A stretch of DNA of 64,000 nucleotides from an uncultured Pelagibacteraceae bacterium (GCA_902614125.1 CACMJW010000003.1:1-64000), one strand, 5' to 3'; numbered from the stretch's first letter, positions 1-12,467 are shown. The notes: generated by a model not told the origin, from the sequence alone. Numbers and translations: made by a program.

Positions 1-2
1 AA

Positions 3-1469
3 AAAATTCTTGATCAGGGAAAACAATCTTTAATTTTATTACCAGAAATTGGTCTTACAGGGGAATTTGAAAAGAAATTTAAGAATTTTTTTGGTTTTGA
101 GGCAGCTATTTGGCACTCAAAAATAACTCTAAAAATGAAAAAAATTATTTGGAGTGGATTAGCATCGGGTGAAGTTAAAGTGGTTATTGGTGCAAGATCA
201 TCTTTATTTTTACCTTTTAAAAACTTGGGATTGATTACCGTGGATGAAGAGCATGATCAATCTTATAAACAAGATGAGGGTGTTATTTATAATGCAAGAG
301 ATATGGCCATAGCTCGTGCTAGTAATGAAAATATACCGATTAATCTTGTGACAGCTGTTCCATCTATTGAAACTTATGCAAACGTAAAAAATGAAAAATA
401 TTATCATTCAAGGTTGATAAAAAGATATAAGGATGCAAAATTACCCAATCATCATATTATAGATCTCAACAAATACAAACTTGCAAAACAGTCATTTATT
501 TCATCGAAAACTTTAGAAAAAGTAAATGAACATCTTCTAAAAGGTGATCAAATACTTTTCTTTATTAATAGAAGAGGTTTTGCTCCTTACGTTTTATGTA
601 AAAAATGTTTGAATGTATTTTCATGCCCAAATTGTTCAATCAATCTTGTTTATCATAAAAATAATAAAAAACTTCTCTGTCATTATTGTGGTTACACTTC
701 TAACTTGAATAGAAAATGTAAAAAACAAGATAATTGTGAATTTATTTTTAGTGGGCCAGGTGTTGAAAAAATTGCTGAGGAGGTAGAAATATTATTTCCA
801 AACAAAAAAATAAATATTTTTTCAAGTGATACAATGAATAAAGCTTCAGGAAAAAAAATTTTAGATAAAATTATTTCTGGAGAAATTAATATACTTATCG
901 GAACCCAATTAATTTCAAAAGGTTTTCATTTTCCTAATTTAAATTGTATTGTAGTATTAGATATTGATTTAACTTCACAAGGACACGATCTAAGAAGTGC
1001 AGAAAAGAATTTACAACTATATCATCAACTTTCTGGTCGAGCAGGTCGAGCAGGCAAGCCTGCAAATATTTATTTTCAAACCTTAAATTTAAAAACTGAA
1101 GTAATTGATCAAATAACTCATCAAGATCCATTTAAGTTTTTAGATCATGAATTAGAACTTCGTAAACAAAACAACCTTCCACCTTTTGAAAGATTTGTCT
1201 CATTAATTTTAACCTCACAAGATGAAAAATTATTATATGATGAAGCTTTAAAATTTAAGAATAAACTTGTCAGTAAAATTAGTGAAAAAATTCTTGGTCC
1301 TGTTAATGCACCTGTGTTTAGAATTAAGAGAAAGTTTAGAAGCAGGCTTTTAATAAGAGCGAAGAAAAACAGCAACATTCAAAAAAAACTCAAAATGATC
1401 TTAAAAGAAATTAAATTTTCCAAAGGAATGAAACTAACAGTTGATGTTGACCCGGTAAGCTTCAATTAG
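3..1469 (+). CDS. priA: Primosomal protein N' (PriA helicase), 5'-truncated by window edge
   Basis: The frame is open from base 3, so about 488 C-terminal residues are visible of a protein usually near 650-730; the true start lies before the window. PriA is the superfamily 2 DNA helicase that reloads the replisome at stalled forks. Visible are the DEEH box (bases 243-254), a zinc-binding cysteine region (about 598-735, with CKKC, CPNC and CHYC pairs), helicase motif V (GTQLISKG) and motif VI (QLSGRAGRAG). The gene precedes the F1 ATPase operon by about 130 bases if atpH starts at 1596. An internal ATG at 135 is not the start, because homology (LLPEIGLT and on) continues upstream of it. Confidence 0.95.
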   Translation, partial: KILDQGKQSLILLPEIGLTGEFEKKFKNFFGFEAAIWHSKITLKMKKIIWSGLASGEVKVVIGARSSLFLPFKNLGLITVDEEHDQSYKQDEGVIYNARDMAIARASNENIPINLVTAVPSIETYANVKNEKYYHSRLIKRYKDAKLPNHHIIDLNKYKLAKQSFISSKTLEKVNEHLLKGDQILFFINRRGFAPYVLCKKCLNVFSCPNCSINLVYHKNNKKLLCHYCGYTSNLNRKCKKQDNCEFIFSGPGVEKIAEEVEILFPNKKINIFSSDTMNKASGKKILDKIISGEINILIGTQLISKGFHFPNLNCIVVLDIDLTSQGHDLRSAEKNLQLYHQLSGRAGRAGKPANIYFQTLNLKTEVIDQITHQDPFKFLDHELELRKQNNLPPFERFVSLILTSQDEKLLYDEALKFKNKLVSKISEKILGPVNAPVFRIKRKFRSRLLIRAKKNSNIQKKLKMILKEIKFSKGMKLTVDVDPVSFN

Positions 1470-1595
1470 TCCACTAAATACATACATTTTTTAAAATCTG
1501 AGTCTTGAAGACTGATAATTGGTGTGTTAATTAAGCAAAATTTTTATAAAACATCTTCATATTTGAGAACTAAATTGACTAAAATTAATACTTCA

Positions 1596-2129
1596 GTGAC
1601 ATCAAATAACAGCTACTCTCAAGCTTTGTTTGAGTTAGCATCTGAAAACAATGTTCTTTTAGAGGTAGAAGAGCAAACTTCAGCTTTATTGAAATTAATA
1701 AAAACAAGTTTAGATTTTAGAAATTTGATTAAAAATCCAACAACAAAGAGTGATGATCTAATTAAGATAATGGATGAGATTGCAAATCAAAATAAATTTA
1801 ATGGATTGTTAAAAAGATTTATCAGTTTTTTAATTAAAAAGAGAAGATTCTTTTACATTGAAAAAATATTTTACGATTATTTAGACGTATGTTCAAGATC
1901 TAGAGGAGAAATTAAAGCAGAACTTTTAGCCGCTAAAGAGTTAAATAAAAATGATATAGATAAAGTTAAAAATGAGTTAGCTGAAAATTTTGGCTCAAAT
2001 ATAAGATTAAACTATAAACATGATCCAAGTTTAATTGGTGGGTTGGTTATTAAAGTAGGTAGTACTATGGTTGATACCTCCATTAAAAATAAATTACATC
2101 AAATACAAAAGCAAATGATAGAGGCATAA
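1596..2129 (+). CDS. atpH: ATP synthase F1 subunit delta
   Basis: Delta subunit (OSCP-like) of the F1Fo ATP synthase, the stator link between F1 and the b subunits at the inner membrane. The family core begins at YSQALFELA and ends with the conserved LIGGLVIKVGSTMVDTSI stretch. I prefer the GTG at 1596 because it gives 177 residues, the usual family length, and puts the conserved tyrosine at residue 7. The frame is open further up, and a GTG at 1524 would add 24 residues without family similarity; neither start has a good Shine-Dalgarno. It is the first gene of atpHAGDC and its stop directly abuts the atpA ATG. Confidence 0.9.
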   Translation: MTSNNSYSQALFELASENNVLLEVEEQTSALLKLIKTSLDFRNLIKNPTTKSDDLIKIMDEIANQNKFNGLLKRFISFLIKKRRFFYIEKIFYDYLDVCSRSRGEIKAELLAAKELNKNDIDKVKNELAENFGSNIRLNYKHDPSLIGGLVIKVGSTMVDTSIKNKLHQIQKQMIEA

Positions 2130-3665
2130 ATGGAAATAAATCCTTCAGAAGTAACTAAGATTTTAAAAGAACAAATTAAACAATTTGGAGATAAGGCTGA
2201 AGTTTCGGAAGTTGGTCAAGTATTATCTGTAGGCGATGGTATTGCTAGAATTTACGGTCTAGATAATGTTCAAGCTGGAGAAATGGTTGAGTTTTCAGAT
2301 GGATCAAAAGGTATGGCACTAAACCTTGAAAGCGAAAATGTTGGTGTTGTAATTTTTGGTGATGATAGAGCTGTTAAAGAAGGCGATACAGTTAAAAGAA
2401 CAGGAGCTATTGTTGATACTCCAGTTGGAAAAGAACTTCTAGGAAGAGTCGTTGATGGTTTAGGAAACCCGATAGATGGTAAAGGTGCTCTAGATAAAGG
2501 TATTAAGAAAAGCAGGGTTGAGGTAAAGGCACCTGGAATTATTCCAAGAAAATCTGTTAGTGAACCTATGCAAACAGGTTTAAAATCAATTGACAGTTTG
2601 GTTCCAATTGGAAGAGGTCAAAGAGAATTAATAATTGGGGACAGACAAACTGGAAAAACCGCGGTTGCAATTGATGCAATCATCAACCAAAAAAAAATCA
2701 ATGAATCTGGTGATGAAAAACAAAAACTTTATTGTATTTACGTTGCTATTGGTCAAAAAAGATCAACTGTAAGACAAATTGAAAAGACTTTAGAGGAAGC
2801 CGGAGCAATGGAGTATACAACTATTGTTGCTGCAACTGCTTCTGATGCTGCCCCTCTTCAATTTTTAGCACCATATACAGGATGTGCAATGGGAGAATAC
2901 TTTAGAGATAATGGAATGCATGCATTAATAATTTATGATGATTTATCAAAACAAGCAGTTGCATATAGACAAATGTCTCTGTTGTTAAGAAGACCTCCAG
3001 GAAGAGAAGCTTACCCAGGTGATGTATTTTATTTACATAGTAGATTATTAGAGAGAGCCGCAAAACTAGGAGATGATCATGGTGGTGGATCATTGACAGC
3101 ACTGCCAATAATTGAAACTCAGGGTGGAGACGTATCTGCTTTTATTCCAACAAATGTAATATCAATTACAGATGGGCAAATTTTTCTTGAAACAGAGCTA
3201 TTCAATCAAGGAATTAGACCCGCAATAAACGTTGGTCTGTCAGTTTCAAGAGTAGGGTCTTCTGCTCAAACTAAAGCAATGAAAAAGGTTTCTGGATCAA
3301 TGAAACTAGAGCTGGCTCAATACAGAGAGATGGCAGCTTTTGCACAGTTTGGTTCTGATTTAGATGCCGCTACTCAAAAACTTTTGAATAGAGGTTCAAA
3401 ACTAACCGAACTTTTAAAACAGAAGCAGTATTCACCTATGACAGTTGCCGAGCAGGTTATATCAGTATTTTGTGGTGTAAAAGGACATTTAGATGAAATT
3501 GAACAAAAAGATATTGCAACATTTGAGACTAAAATTATTGAAAAATGTAGATCTGAAAAACCTGAAATAATAGATTCTATTAATTCTTCAGGAAAACTTG
3601 ATGAAGATAATGAAAAAGTATTAACAGAATTAATTTCGGATTTAAAAAAAAATTTTAACTCATAA
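2130..3665 (+). CDS. atpA: ATP synthase F1 subunit alpha
   Basis: Non-catalytic nucleotide-binding subunit of the F1 head, 511 residues, full length. Walker A GDRQTGKT lies near residues 170-177, the Walker B region reads ALIIYDD, and the alpha/beta family signature is [10 protein letters not shown]. It starts immediately after the atpH stop, so translation is probably coupled. The opposite strand carries open frames within it, but their products have no domain character. Identification is secure. Confidence 0.98.
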   Translation: MEINPSEVTKILKEQIKQFGDKAEVSEVGQVLSVGDGIARIYGLDNVQAGEMVEFSDGSKGMALNLESENVGVVIFGDDRAVKEGDTVKRTGAIVDTPVGKELLGRVVDGLGNPIDGKGALDKGIKKSRVEVKAPGIIPRKSVSEPMQTGLKSIDSLVPIGRGQRELIIGDRQTGKTAVAIDAIINQKKINESGDEKQKLYCIYVAIGQKRSTVRQIEKTLEEAGAMEYTTIVAATASDAAPLQFLAPYTGCAMGEYFRDNGMHALIIYDDLSKQAVAYRQMSLLLRRPPGREAYPGDVFYLHSRLLERAAKLGDDHGGGSLTALPIIETQGGDVSAFIPTNVISITDGQIFLETELFNQGIRPAINVGLSVSRVGSSAQTKAMKKVSGSMKLELAQYREMAAFAQFGSDLDAATQKLLNRGSKLTELLKQKQYSPMTVAEQVISVFCGVKGHLDEIEQKDIATFETKIIEKCRSEKPEIIDSINSSGKLDEDNEKVLTELISDLKKNFNS

Positions 3666-3671
3666 AAAAAA

Positions 3672-5968
<2,297 letters not shown>

Positions 5969-5969
<1 letters not shown>

Positions 5970-6367
5970 TGAGTGAAGGTTTTAATATAGATATTGTTAA
6001 TCCTGAAAAATCTTTTCTTTCAAAAGAAAATGTTTCAGAAGTCGTTGTTCCTGCTTATGAGGGTGAAATGGGAATTTTAAAGGACCATATACCAATTATC
6101 TCATTTTTAAAACCTGGTATCATAAAAGTTATTTCTGGCTCTGAGGAACATAATTTTTATGTTGAAGACGGTATTGTTGAATTTAAAGATAATACTTTAT
6201 CTATTTTAACAAGCTCAATTTTTGACATTAAAAATGTGAATAAAAAACATGTTTTAGATGAAATCCAAGTAGCCGAAAAAGAGTTAAATAAAGATGACCT
6301 AAATGATCAAAAAAGATTTTTGTTAAATCATAAAGTCGAAATTTTAAAATCTATAAGTATTAATTAA
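5969..6367 (+). CDS. atpC: ATP synthase F1 subunit epsilon
   Basis: Epsilon subunit of F1, 132 residues, which couples the rotor to the c-ring and can inhibit ATP hydrolysis. The N-terminal beta-sandwich is recognisable (VVPAYEGEMGILKDHIPIISFLKPG), followed by a shorter C-terminal helical part. It overlaps the atpD stop by one base. Its 3' end overlaps the convergent rppH gene by 8 bases, leaving no room for a terminator. No F0 genes follow, as is usual in alphaproteobacteria, where F0 is a separate operon. Confidence 0.95.
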
Positions 6368-6836
6368 TAACCTTTTCAACTTCTTTCTGAATTTCTTGAT
6401 AAACATGAAGTTTAAAATCTACAACTGTATCAGTAATCTTACTTAATTCTTCCCATTTCCAATCTAAAAACTCAGGATATTTTGTTTTAATATTTATTTC
6501 TTCATCATTTCCAATAAATTTTACAATAAACCATTTTTGTCTTTGACCTTTATATTTGCCCTTCCAAATTATTCCGAGCAAATTCTCAGGTAAATAATAT
6601 GTTGTAAAACCATCTATTTCTTTAATTAATTTCACAGATTTAATACTTGTCTCTTCCTCTAGTTCTCTTAAAGCTGCTTTTAGATTGTCTTCACCTTTGT
6701 CGATACCTCCCTGAGGCATTTGCCAAAAATTTTTTGGATTATCAATTCTTTTTGCTAGAAAAACTTTATTTTCTCTGTTTAATACCACTATCCCCACTCC
6801 ACTTCTTAGTGGCAACTTTTTAAATTTTTCTTGCAT
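6360..6836 (-). CDS. rppH: RNA pyrophosphohydrolase (Nudix family)
   Basis: Removes pyrophosphate from mRNA 5' ends and so starts 5'-dependent decay. The 158-residue protein opens with RSGVGIVVLN and a Nudix box at residues 43-65 (G43, E49, R57-E58, E61-E62). The FWQMPQGGID segment ahead of the box is typical of RppH rather than of other Nudix hydrolases. It is the last gene of the rplU-to-rppH run, one base after the ctpA stop, and its end overlaps the convergent atpC gene. Confidence 0.93.
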   Translation of the reverse strand: MQEKFKKLPLRSGVGIVVLNRENKVFLAKRIDNPKNFWQMPQGGIDKGEDNLKAALRELEEETSIKSVKLIKEIDGFTTYYLPENLLGIIWKGKYKGQRQKWFIVKFIGNDEEINIKTKYPEFLDWKWEELSKITDTVVDFKLHVYQEIQKEVEKVIN

Positions 6837-6837
6837 T

Positions 6838-7980
6838 TTAACCGTTAAGTAATTTTAATGCGTAACTAAGTTGATTGTCAGTGTCAGTATTTATTCTAAA
6901 ATCATCTGACCCTTCAGCAATTTCTATATCAGGTGTGACACCTACTTGAGAAATTGATTTTCCAGATGGTAAATAATATTTTGAAACAGTAAGTCTTATT
7001 GCTCCATTATTTTTCAAGGGAATAATAGATTGAACTGATCCCTTACCATATGTGCTTTCGCCTACTAATACTGCTCTTTTGTGATCTTGAAGAGCGCCTG
7101 CAACTATTTCAGATGCGGATGCAGAGCCATAGTTGATAAGTACAATCAAAGTTTCTCCATTTAAAACGTCCCCTCCCTTTGCGAACCATTTTCTATTTTC
7201 GAATTTTCTTTTACTTTTTGTTGAAACTATTTCTCCGTTTTCAAGAAAGAAATCAGAAATTTTAATAGCTTGAGAAAGTAATCCACCTGGATTATTTCTT
7301 AGATCTAAAATATAATTTTTAATTTTTTCATTTTTTTTAAATTCTTTTATTTTATCCTCTATCTGATCACTGCTATTTTCATTGAAAGATGTAAGCCTAA
7401 TATATCCCGTCCTATCGTCAATGATTTCAGATTTAACAGAAGCTACTTTAATAATGTCTCTTGTAATAACAAATGTTAATGCCTTTTTTTCACCAACTCT
7501 TCTTACTGTTATTTCTATATCAGTTCCAACAGGACCCCTCATTAAATCTACAGCCTCCATTAAAGACTTGCCTTGAACTTGTATATCATTGATTTTTACA
7601 ATGTAATCGCCTGCCTTAATTCCAACTTTAGAAGCCGGGGAATTATCTATGGGTGAAATCACTTTTACTACTCCTGCCTCCATGCCTACTTCGATCCCCA
7701 AACCTCCAAATTCTCCACTTGTTTCAGTTTGCATATTTTCAAATGAGTCTGGAGACATATATGCTGAATAAGGATCTAAAGATTGTAATACTCCATTTAT
7801 AGCTGCATCCATTGCGTCACTTTGATTAACGTCTTCAACATATTCTTTATTAATTTTATCTAGTACTTCACTGAATAGATCTATTTTTTTATAAATATCA
7901 TCTTCATTTGCAGATTTTGAAATCGTTGAAAAATTACAAATTAAAATAATAATTAAAAAATATTTAATTTTAAATCTCAT
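6838..7980 (-). CDS. ctpA: Carboxy-terminal processing protease, S41 family
   Basis: Periplasmic serine protease with an N-terminal signal segment (hydrophobic residues 8-20, cleavage likely near 23). A PDZ domain spans about residues 95-170 and the S41 catalytic domain about 180-350. The serine/lysine dyad is Ser288 in GSASASE and Lys313 in YGKGSVQ. Substrates cannot be read from the sequence; the family trims C-termini of envelope proteins. The start codon overlaps the rsfS stop by four bases (ATGA), so the two are probably co-translated. Confidence 0.94.
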   Translation of the reverse strand: MRFKIKYFLIIILICNFSTISKSANEDDIYKKIDLFSEVLDKINKEYVEDVNQSDAMDAAINGVLQSLDPYSAYMSPDSFENMQTETSGEFGGLGIEVGMEAGVVKVISPIDNSPASKVGIKAGDYIVKINDIQVQGKSLMEAVDLMRGPVGTDIEITVRRVGEKKALTFVITRDIIKVASVKSEIIDDRTGYIRLTSFNENSSDQIEDKIKEFKKNEKIKNYILDLRNNPGGLLSQAIKISDFFLENGEIVSTKSKRKFENRKWFAKGGDVLNGETLIVLINYGSASASEIVAGALQDHKRAVLVGESTYGKGSVQSIIPLKNNGAIRLTVSKYYLPSGKSISQVGVTPDIEIAEGSDDFRINTDTDNQLSYALKLLNG

Positions 7981-8327
7981 ATAATTAATTTCTCTTTAGG
8001 TATTAATTCAGACCACATTTTTTCTAATTCGTAAAATTTCCTTTTCTCAGGATTAAAAATGTGAACAATTAAATCAATTCCATCAACTAACTTCCAATCG
8101 TTACTCTCTTTACCTTCAATTTTACAATTTTGTATTCCACTTTTCTTTAATTTTTCAAAAACTTGCTCTGATAAAGCTTGAATATGTCTCGATGAAGTTC
8201 CACTAGCTATAATCATATAATCAGCCATTGATGATTTACCCTCAAGATCAATGGAAATTATATCTGTTGCTTTATTAAAATCTAATGTATCGATTATTTC
8301 TTTTTTTAAACTGGAGATTTTATCCAT
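7977..8327 (-). CDS. rsfS: Ribosomal silencing factor RsfS
   Basis: A 116-residue DUF143/Iojap protein that binds ribosomal protein L14 and blocks subunit joining when nutrients are short. Recognisable features are DIISIDLEGKSSMADYMIIASG near residues 21-42, then SSRHIQALSEQV, and WKLVDGIDLIVHIFNPE near the end. It lies just downstream of nadD, the standard pairing in proteobacteria, 17 bases away, and overlaps ctpA by four bases. Confidence 0.95.
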   Translation of the reverse strand: MDKISSLKKEIIDTLDFNKATDIISIDLEGKSSMADYMIIASGTSSRHIQALSEQVFEKLKKSGIQNCKIEGKESNDWKLVDGIDLIVHIFNPEKRKFYELEKMWSELIPKEKLII

Positions 8328-8344
8328 TAATTAAATTTAGAGTA

Positions 8345-8875
8345 TCAAATTTTTCTTAATTGAGAAGATGAAATTTTGACTTTATTAAATTTAATAAATT
8401 CAACACTTTTCCCATTATATTTTTTATAAACAGGGGATTTAATGGCTTTGGTTTTATAACCGTCTCTGTCAAAAACTATTATTTTACATATCTTTAATAT
8501 TTCTTTGTAATTTTTCCACTTATGAAAACTAATCAAATTATCTGCACCAATAATAAAATATAATTCATTGGATTTTTTTTTTAAAAATTTTATTAAATGA
8601 ATGGTTTTATTAGATTTAATTTTTTTTTCATAAAACTTAACCTCTATAAATTCATTCTTCAAATTTATTTTTCTAGCGAACGCTATTCTTTTATTTATAT
8701 TATTTAAACTTTTATCTTTGAAAGGACTCTTGCTTGTTATTGCCCATATAATTTTATCAAGTTTTAAATTTTTTTTTGCAACTTTGCTAATTTTAATATG
8801 ACCTATGTGCGCGGGATCAAATGTTCCACCAAGAATGCCAATTCTTTTTTTACTTTCTAATTTGGCCTGAACCAT
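8345..8875 (-). CDS. nadD: Nicotinate-nucleotide adenylyltransferase
   Basis: Makes deamido-NAD from nicotinate mononucleotide and ATP in NAD synthesis. The nucleotidyltransferase motif GGTFDPAHIGH covers residues 16-26, with HIGH at 23-26, and the second ATP-binding motif appears as ISSSQLR near the C-terminus. The length of 176 is slightly short for the family. The ATG at 8875 overlaps the end of proA by 26 bases; a later start would remove residues ahead of RIGILGG and cannot be excluded. The order proA-nadD-rsfS is typical of alphaproteobacteria. Confidence 0.93.
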   Translation of the reverse strand: MVQAKLESKKRIGILGGTFDPAHIGHIKISKVAKKNLKLDKIIWAITSKSPFKDKSLNNINKRIAFARKINLKNEFIEVKFYEKKIKSNKTIHLIKFLKKKSNELYFIIGADNLISFHKWKNYKEILKICKIIVFDRDGYKTKAIKSPVYKKYNGKSVEFIKFNKVKISSSQLRKI

Positions 8876-10094
8876 ATATTTCGTATTTATAACTTACAAG
8901 TTGGTTTAGACCAACAGGCCCTCTTGGAGGCAATTTGTTTGTTGAAATTCCAACTTCTCCACCAAATCCAAATTCACCTCCGTCTGCAAATTGTGTAGAA
9001 GAATTTTGAATTACTATAGAGCTATTTACACTTTTTATAAAATATTTTGCTGTCTTGTTATTATTCGTAATAATAGCATCAGTATGCATTGTTCCATATT
9101 TATTTATATGCTCAATGGCTTCCAAAATATTTTGAACAACTTTGACTGATATTTTTGATGATAAATGTTCTGTAGACCATGTTTTATTATTTGCTATTAA
9201 CGTTTTTCCAGAAAAATTTTTTTTAATAGTTTTATCACCATAAATCTTACAACCGCTTTTTGTTAACTCTTCTAAAATCTCGTTGATACTTTTTAATTTA
9301 TTTTTGTGTATCAAAAGGGTTTCTGTGGCGCCGCAAATACTCGTATTTCTCATTTTTGCATTTTTAACAATTTTTTTTGCCATATTTAAATTTGCGTCTT
9401 TATCTATGTAAGTATGACAAATACCTTCCAAGTGACCTATTACTGCAACATTAGATAATTCTTGAACTTTATTGACTAAATTTTTACCTCCTCTTGGTAT
9501 AACTACATCGATATATTGACTCATTTTTGAGAGCATAAAATCCACAAATTTCCTATCTTTCTTTTCAATAAATTGAACAAAATTTTTATCTATTTTGTGT
9601 TTAGCCAGAGAAGTTCGGAAATAGTTAGCTAAAATTTTATTGGTAAAATAAGCTTCTGATCCCCCTCTTAAAATGACACAATTTCCAGATTTGAAACATA
9701 AAGTTGATACGTCTGCAGTAACATTTGGCCTGCTCTCATAAATCACCCCAATAACTCCAATTGGTATGCTTACTTTTTTAATTTTTAACCCATTAGGTCT
9801 TGTCCACTTGCTCAATTCATAATTGACTGGATCTTTTAGTTTTATAACAGTTTTAATTGCTTCTATTATTGAATTAAGTTTCTCATTGTTAAGCTCTAGT
9901 CTATTAACTAAATTTTTTTTAAGACCTTTTTTCTTTGCGAATCTTATATCTTTTAAATTTTCTAGTAGAATTTTATTTTTATTTTTAAAAATTAATTTTA
10001 CAAAACTTTTAAGGACATTATTTTTAATTTTAGTATCTATAATTTTATGTGCTTTTTTTGAATTTTGTCCTAATTTTATTAAATATTTACTCAT
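8850..10094 (-). CDS. proA: Gamma-glutamyl phosphate reductase
   Basis: Second step of proline synthesis: NADPH reduction of glutamyl 5-phosphate to the semialdehyde. The 414-residue protein has the aldehyde dehydrogenase fold, with ESRPNVTADVS near residues 120-130, the catalytic Cys254 in TSICGATETL and a C-terminal GGEFGFGGEVGIST segment. Its ATG shares one base with the end of the proB reading frame. With proB immediately upstream it forms the proline module inside the ribosomal protein/obgE operon. Confidence 0.96.
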   Translation of the reverse strand: MSKYLIKLGQNSKKAHKIIDTKIKNNVLKSFVKLIFKNKNKILLENLKDIRFAKKKGLKKNLVNRLELNNEKLNSIIEAIKTVIKLKDPVNYELSKWTRPNGLKIKKVSIPIGVIGVIYESRPNVTADVSTLCFKSGNCVILRGGSEAYFTNKILANYFRTSLAKHKIDKNFVQFIEKKDRKFVDFMLSKMSQYIDVVIPRGGKNLVNKVQELSNVAVIGHLEGICHTYIDKDANLNMAKKIVKNAKMRNTSICGATETLLIHKNKLKSINEILEELTKSGCKIYGDKTIKKNFSGKTLIANNKTWSTEHLSSKISVKVVQNILEAIEHINKYGTMHTDAIITNNNKTAKYFIKSVNSSIVIQNSSTQFADGGEFGFGGEVGISTNKLPPRGPVGLNQLVSYKYEIYGSGQIRK

Positions 10095-11200
10095 TATATT
10101 CTTACCATATCATCTTTATGAATAACTTCCGATTTTGAAACATATCCCAATAAACTTGAAATTGTTTTTGAATGTTGCCCCTTAATTTTACTTATTTCAG
10201 CCGATGTGAAGCTACTCAGGCCGCGAGCAAATTCATTCATGTTTTTATCTAAAATTTTAATATGATCTCCTTTATTAAAATTTCCTCTAACAGTTTTAAT
10301 ACCAGCAGCCAACAAACTCTTACCTTTTCTTAGGGCGTTTAAAGCACCATCGTCAATTATTACGTCTCCCTTTGGAGAAATAGAACTTATAATCCATTTT
10401 TTTCTAGCATCTAATTTCGATATATTTGGCAAAAACCAAGTACACTTATTATCTGATAATATTTTTTGAATAGGTCTATGAACCAAACCATTTGCAATTG
10501 CCATATGACATCCTGAAAGTTGGCAAACCTTTGCTGCATCAATCTTAGTTTTCATGCCACCAGTTCCGTGCTCACTTATACTTTTCGTTGCGATTTTTTC
10601 AATCCTATCATCAATAGTACTTATTTCCTTTATTAATATTGCTTCTTTATTTATTTTTGGATTTTTTGTATATAATCCTTCAACATCAGATAATAAAATT
10701 AAACAATCGGCTCCTGAAATTTGTGCAACTCTTGAAGCTAATCTATCGTTGTCACCATATTTAATCTCAGTTGTTGCGATACTATCATTCTCATTAACTA
10801 TTGGTACAAAATCTAAACTAAATAGATTCTCAAATGTTCTCTTAGCATTAATTGCTCTTCTTCTTTTCTCAGTATCCTCAAGAGTTAACAATATTTGTGA
10901 AAGATTAATTTTTTTTGGACTGAAAAATTCTTTAAACAAATTCATTAATTCAATTTGCCCAATTGATGCTACAGCCTGACTTTTATCTAATTTTAGATTT
11001 TTTTTGCTTAATTTAAGTTTTTTACAGCCAAGTGCTATTGCGCCTGAGCTAACAATAATTATGTTTTTTTTTAAATTTTTTAAATTTTTGATATCTTTTG
11101 CAAATTCATTTAACCATTTTCTCCTTATTTTTTTATTTTTATCAATAAGAAGAGAAGAGCCAATTTTTATAACAACAGTCTTTGAATCTTTAAGATACAT
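10094..11200 (-). CDS. proB: Glutamate 5-kinase
   Basis: First step of proline synthesis: ATP-dependent phosphorylation of glutamate, normally feedback-inhibited by proline. The 368-residue protein has the amino-acid kinase domain (KIGSSLL near residue 12, IVSSGAIALG near 50, GTGGMKTKI near 215) and a C-terminal PUA domain from about residue 275. The start codon lies inside the end of obgE (11-base overlap), consistent with one transcript with the GTPase gene. Confidence 0.96.
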   Translation of the reverse strand: MYLKDSKTVVIKIGSSLLIDKNKKIRRKWLNEFAKDIKNLKNLKKNIIIVSSGAIALGCKKLKLSKKNLKLDKSQAVASIGQIELMNLFKEFFSPKKINLSQILLTLEDTEKRRRAINAKRTFENLFSLDFVPIVNENDSIATTEIKYGDNDRLASRVAQISGADCLILLSDVEGLYTKNPKINKEAILIKEISTIDDRIEKIATKSISEHGTGGMKTKIDAAKVCQLSGCHMAIANGLVHRPIQKILSDNKCTWFLPNISKLDARKKWIISSISPKGDVIIDDGALNALRKGKSLLAAGIKTVRGNFNKGDHIKILDKNMNEFARGLSSFTSAEISKIKGQHSKTISSLLGYVSKSEVIHKDDMVRI

Positions 11201-12173
11201 AATTTATTAATTTAGCTTTGACTTTCATTAAGGTGTCTTTTCTAAGGGTAGATAATAGTAATACATTTTTTTTTGTTTTTGTTTTAAAGTTTTCTACTTT
11301 TTCATTTACCTCAATTTCATCCAACAAATCTATCTTGTTTAAAACTATTAATTCATCTTTTTTCAAGATATCACTACTATATTCACCCAATTCATTTCTT
11401 ACTTGATTATATGATTCCTCAAGATTGTTTTCTGTTATATCTATTAAATGTAAAAGAGATTTACATCTTTCTATATGTTTTAAAAACTTAATACCTAATC
11501 CAGTTCCTGTATGTGCTCCTTCAATTAGACCAGGTATGTCTGCTAGTGTTATCTCTTTATCATCATAAATTGTGACACCTAAATTTGGATTTAAAGTGGT
11601 AAATTTGTAATTTGCTATTTTTGGGTTAGCACTTGTTAAGGATGCAAGTAGACTAGATTTACCTGCATTAGGAAGTCCTATAATTCCAATATCAGCAATA
11701 GTTTTGAGTTGAAGCCATATCCAAAATTCCTCTCCCTTAGATCCCTTGGTAAATTTTTTTGGAGCACGATTAGTCGAGGATTTGAATCTTGTATTCCCAA
11801 ATCCTCCCTTTCCTCCTATGGCAACAACAAATTCTTCATTTTCATTTTTAAAATCATAGATTAAAGTTTTGTTATCTTCTTCAAAAACTTGTGTACCAAC
11901 AGGAACTTTTAGAAAAAGAACTTCTCCACCTTTCCCTGTTTTATTTTTTCCGCTACCATCGCCACCTCTTTGTGCTTTGAAGTGTTGTTGATATCGAAAG
12001 TCTATAAGTGTGTTTAAGTTTCTTTCTGATGTAAGTACCACAGAACCGCCTTTACCACCGTCTCCACCATCAGGACCTCCAAACTCAACAAATTTTTCTC
12101 TTCTGAAACTAGGTGATCCTGATCCTCCATCACCAGCTTTTATGTATATCTTTACTTGATCTAAAAATTTCAT
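11190..12173 (-). CDS. obgE: GTPase ObgE/CgtA, ribosome assembly
   Basis: Essential GTPase acting in 50S ribosome maturation and stress response. Residues 1-157 form the glycine-rich Obg fold (GDGGSGSPSFRREK, GGPDGGDGGKGG). The G domain follows, with P-loop GLPNAGKSS near residue 166, switch II DIPGLIEGA and NKID. The protein ends at 327 without the extra C-terminal OCT domain found in some homologues. It follows rpmA, the classic rplU-rpmA-obgE order. A 6-bp inverted repeat (ACAACT/AGTTGT) lies just before its ATG. Confidence 0.97.
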   Translation of the reverse strand: MKFLDQVKIYIKAGDGGSGSPSFRREKFVEFGGPDGGDGGKGGSVVLTSERNLNTLIDFRYQQHFKAQRGGDGSGKNKTGKGGEVLFLKVPVGTQVFEEDNKTLIYDFKNENEEFVVAIGGKGGFGNTRFKSSTNRAPKKFTKGSKGEEFWIWLQLKTIADIGIIGLPNAGKSSLLASLTSANPKIANYKFTTLNPNLGVTIYDDKEITLADIPGLIEGAHTGTGLGIKFLKHIERCKSLLHLIDITENNLEESYNQVRNELGEYSSDILKKDELIVLNKIDLLDEIEVNEKVENFKTKTKKNVLLLSTLRKDTLMKVKAKLINYVS

Positions 12174-12201
12174 GATACAACTATGTTAGGAGTTGTGAGA
12201 C

Positions 12202-12456
12202 TTAATTGGGTTTTACAGATACGTAAGTTCTATCTGACTTACTTTTTTTAAATTCTACTTTACCTTTAACTATGGAAAAAATTGAGTGATCTTTTCCCAT
12301 CCCTACGTTTTCTCCAGGGAAAATTTTTGTTCCTCTTTGTCTTACTATTATATTTCCAGGAACAACGAACTGGCCACCATATTTTTTTACTCCTAGCCTA
12401 CGTCCAGCACTATCTCTACCATTCCTTGACGATCCACCAGCTTTTTTTGTTGCCAT
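12202..12456 (-). CDS. rpmA: 50S ribosomal protein L27
   Basis: L27 of the large subunit, 84 residues, near the peptidyl transferase centre. The sequence [16 protein letters not shown] and the [21 protein letters not shown] region are diagnostic. No N-terminal processing extension is present; the short basic tail starts right after Met-Ala. It follows rplU by 11 bases, in the same transcript. Confidence 0.98.
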   Translation of the reverse strand: MATKKAGGSSRNGRDSAGRRLGVKKYGGQFVVPGNIIVRQRGTKIFPGENVGMGKDHSIFSIVKGKVEFKKSKSDRTYVSVKPN

Positions 12457-12467
12457 AGTTTACCTAT

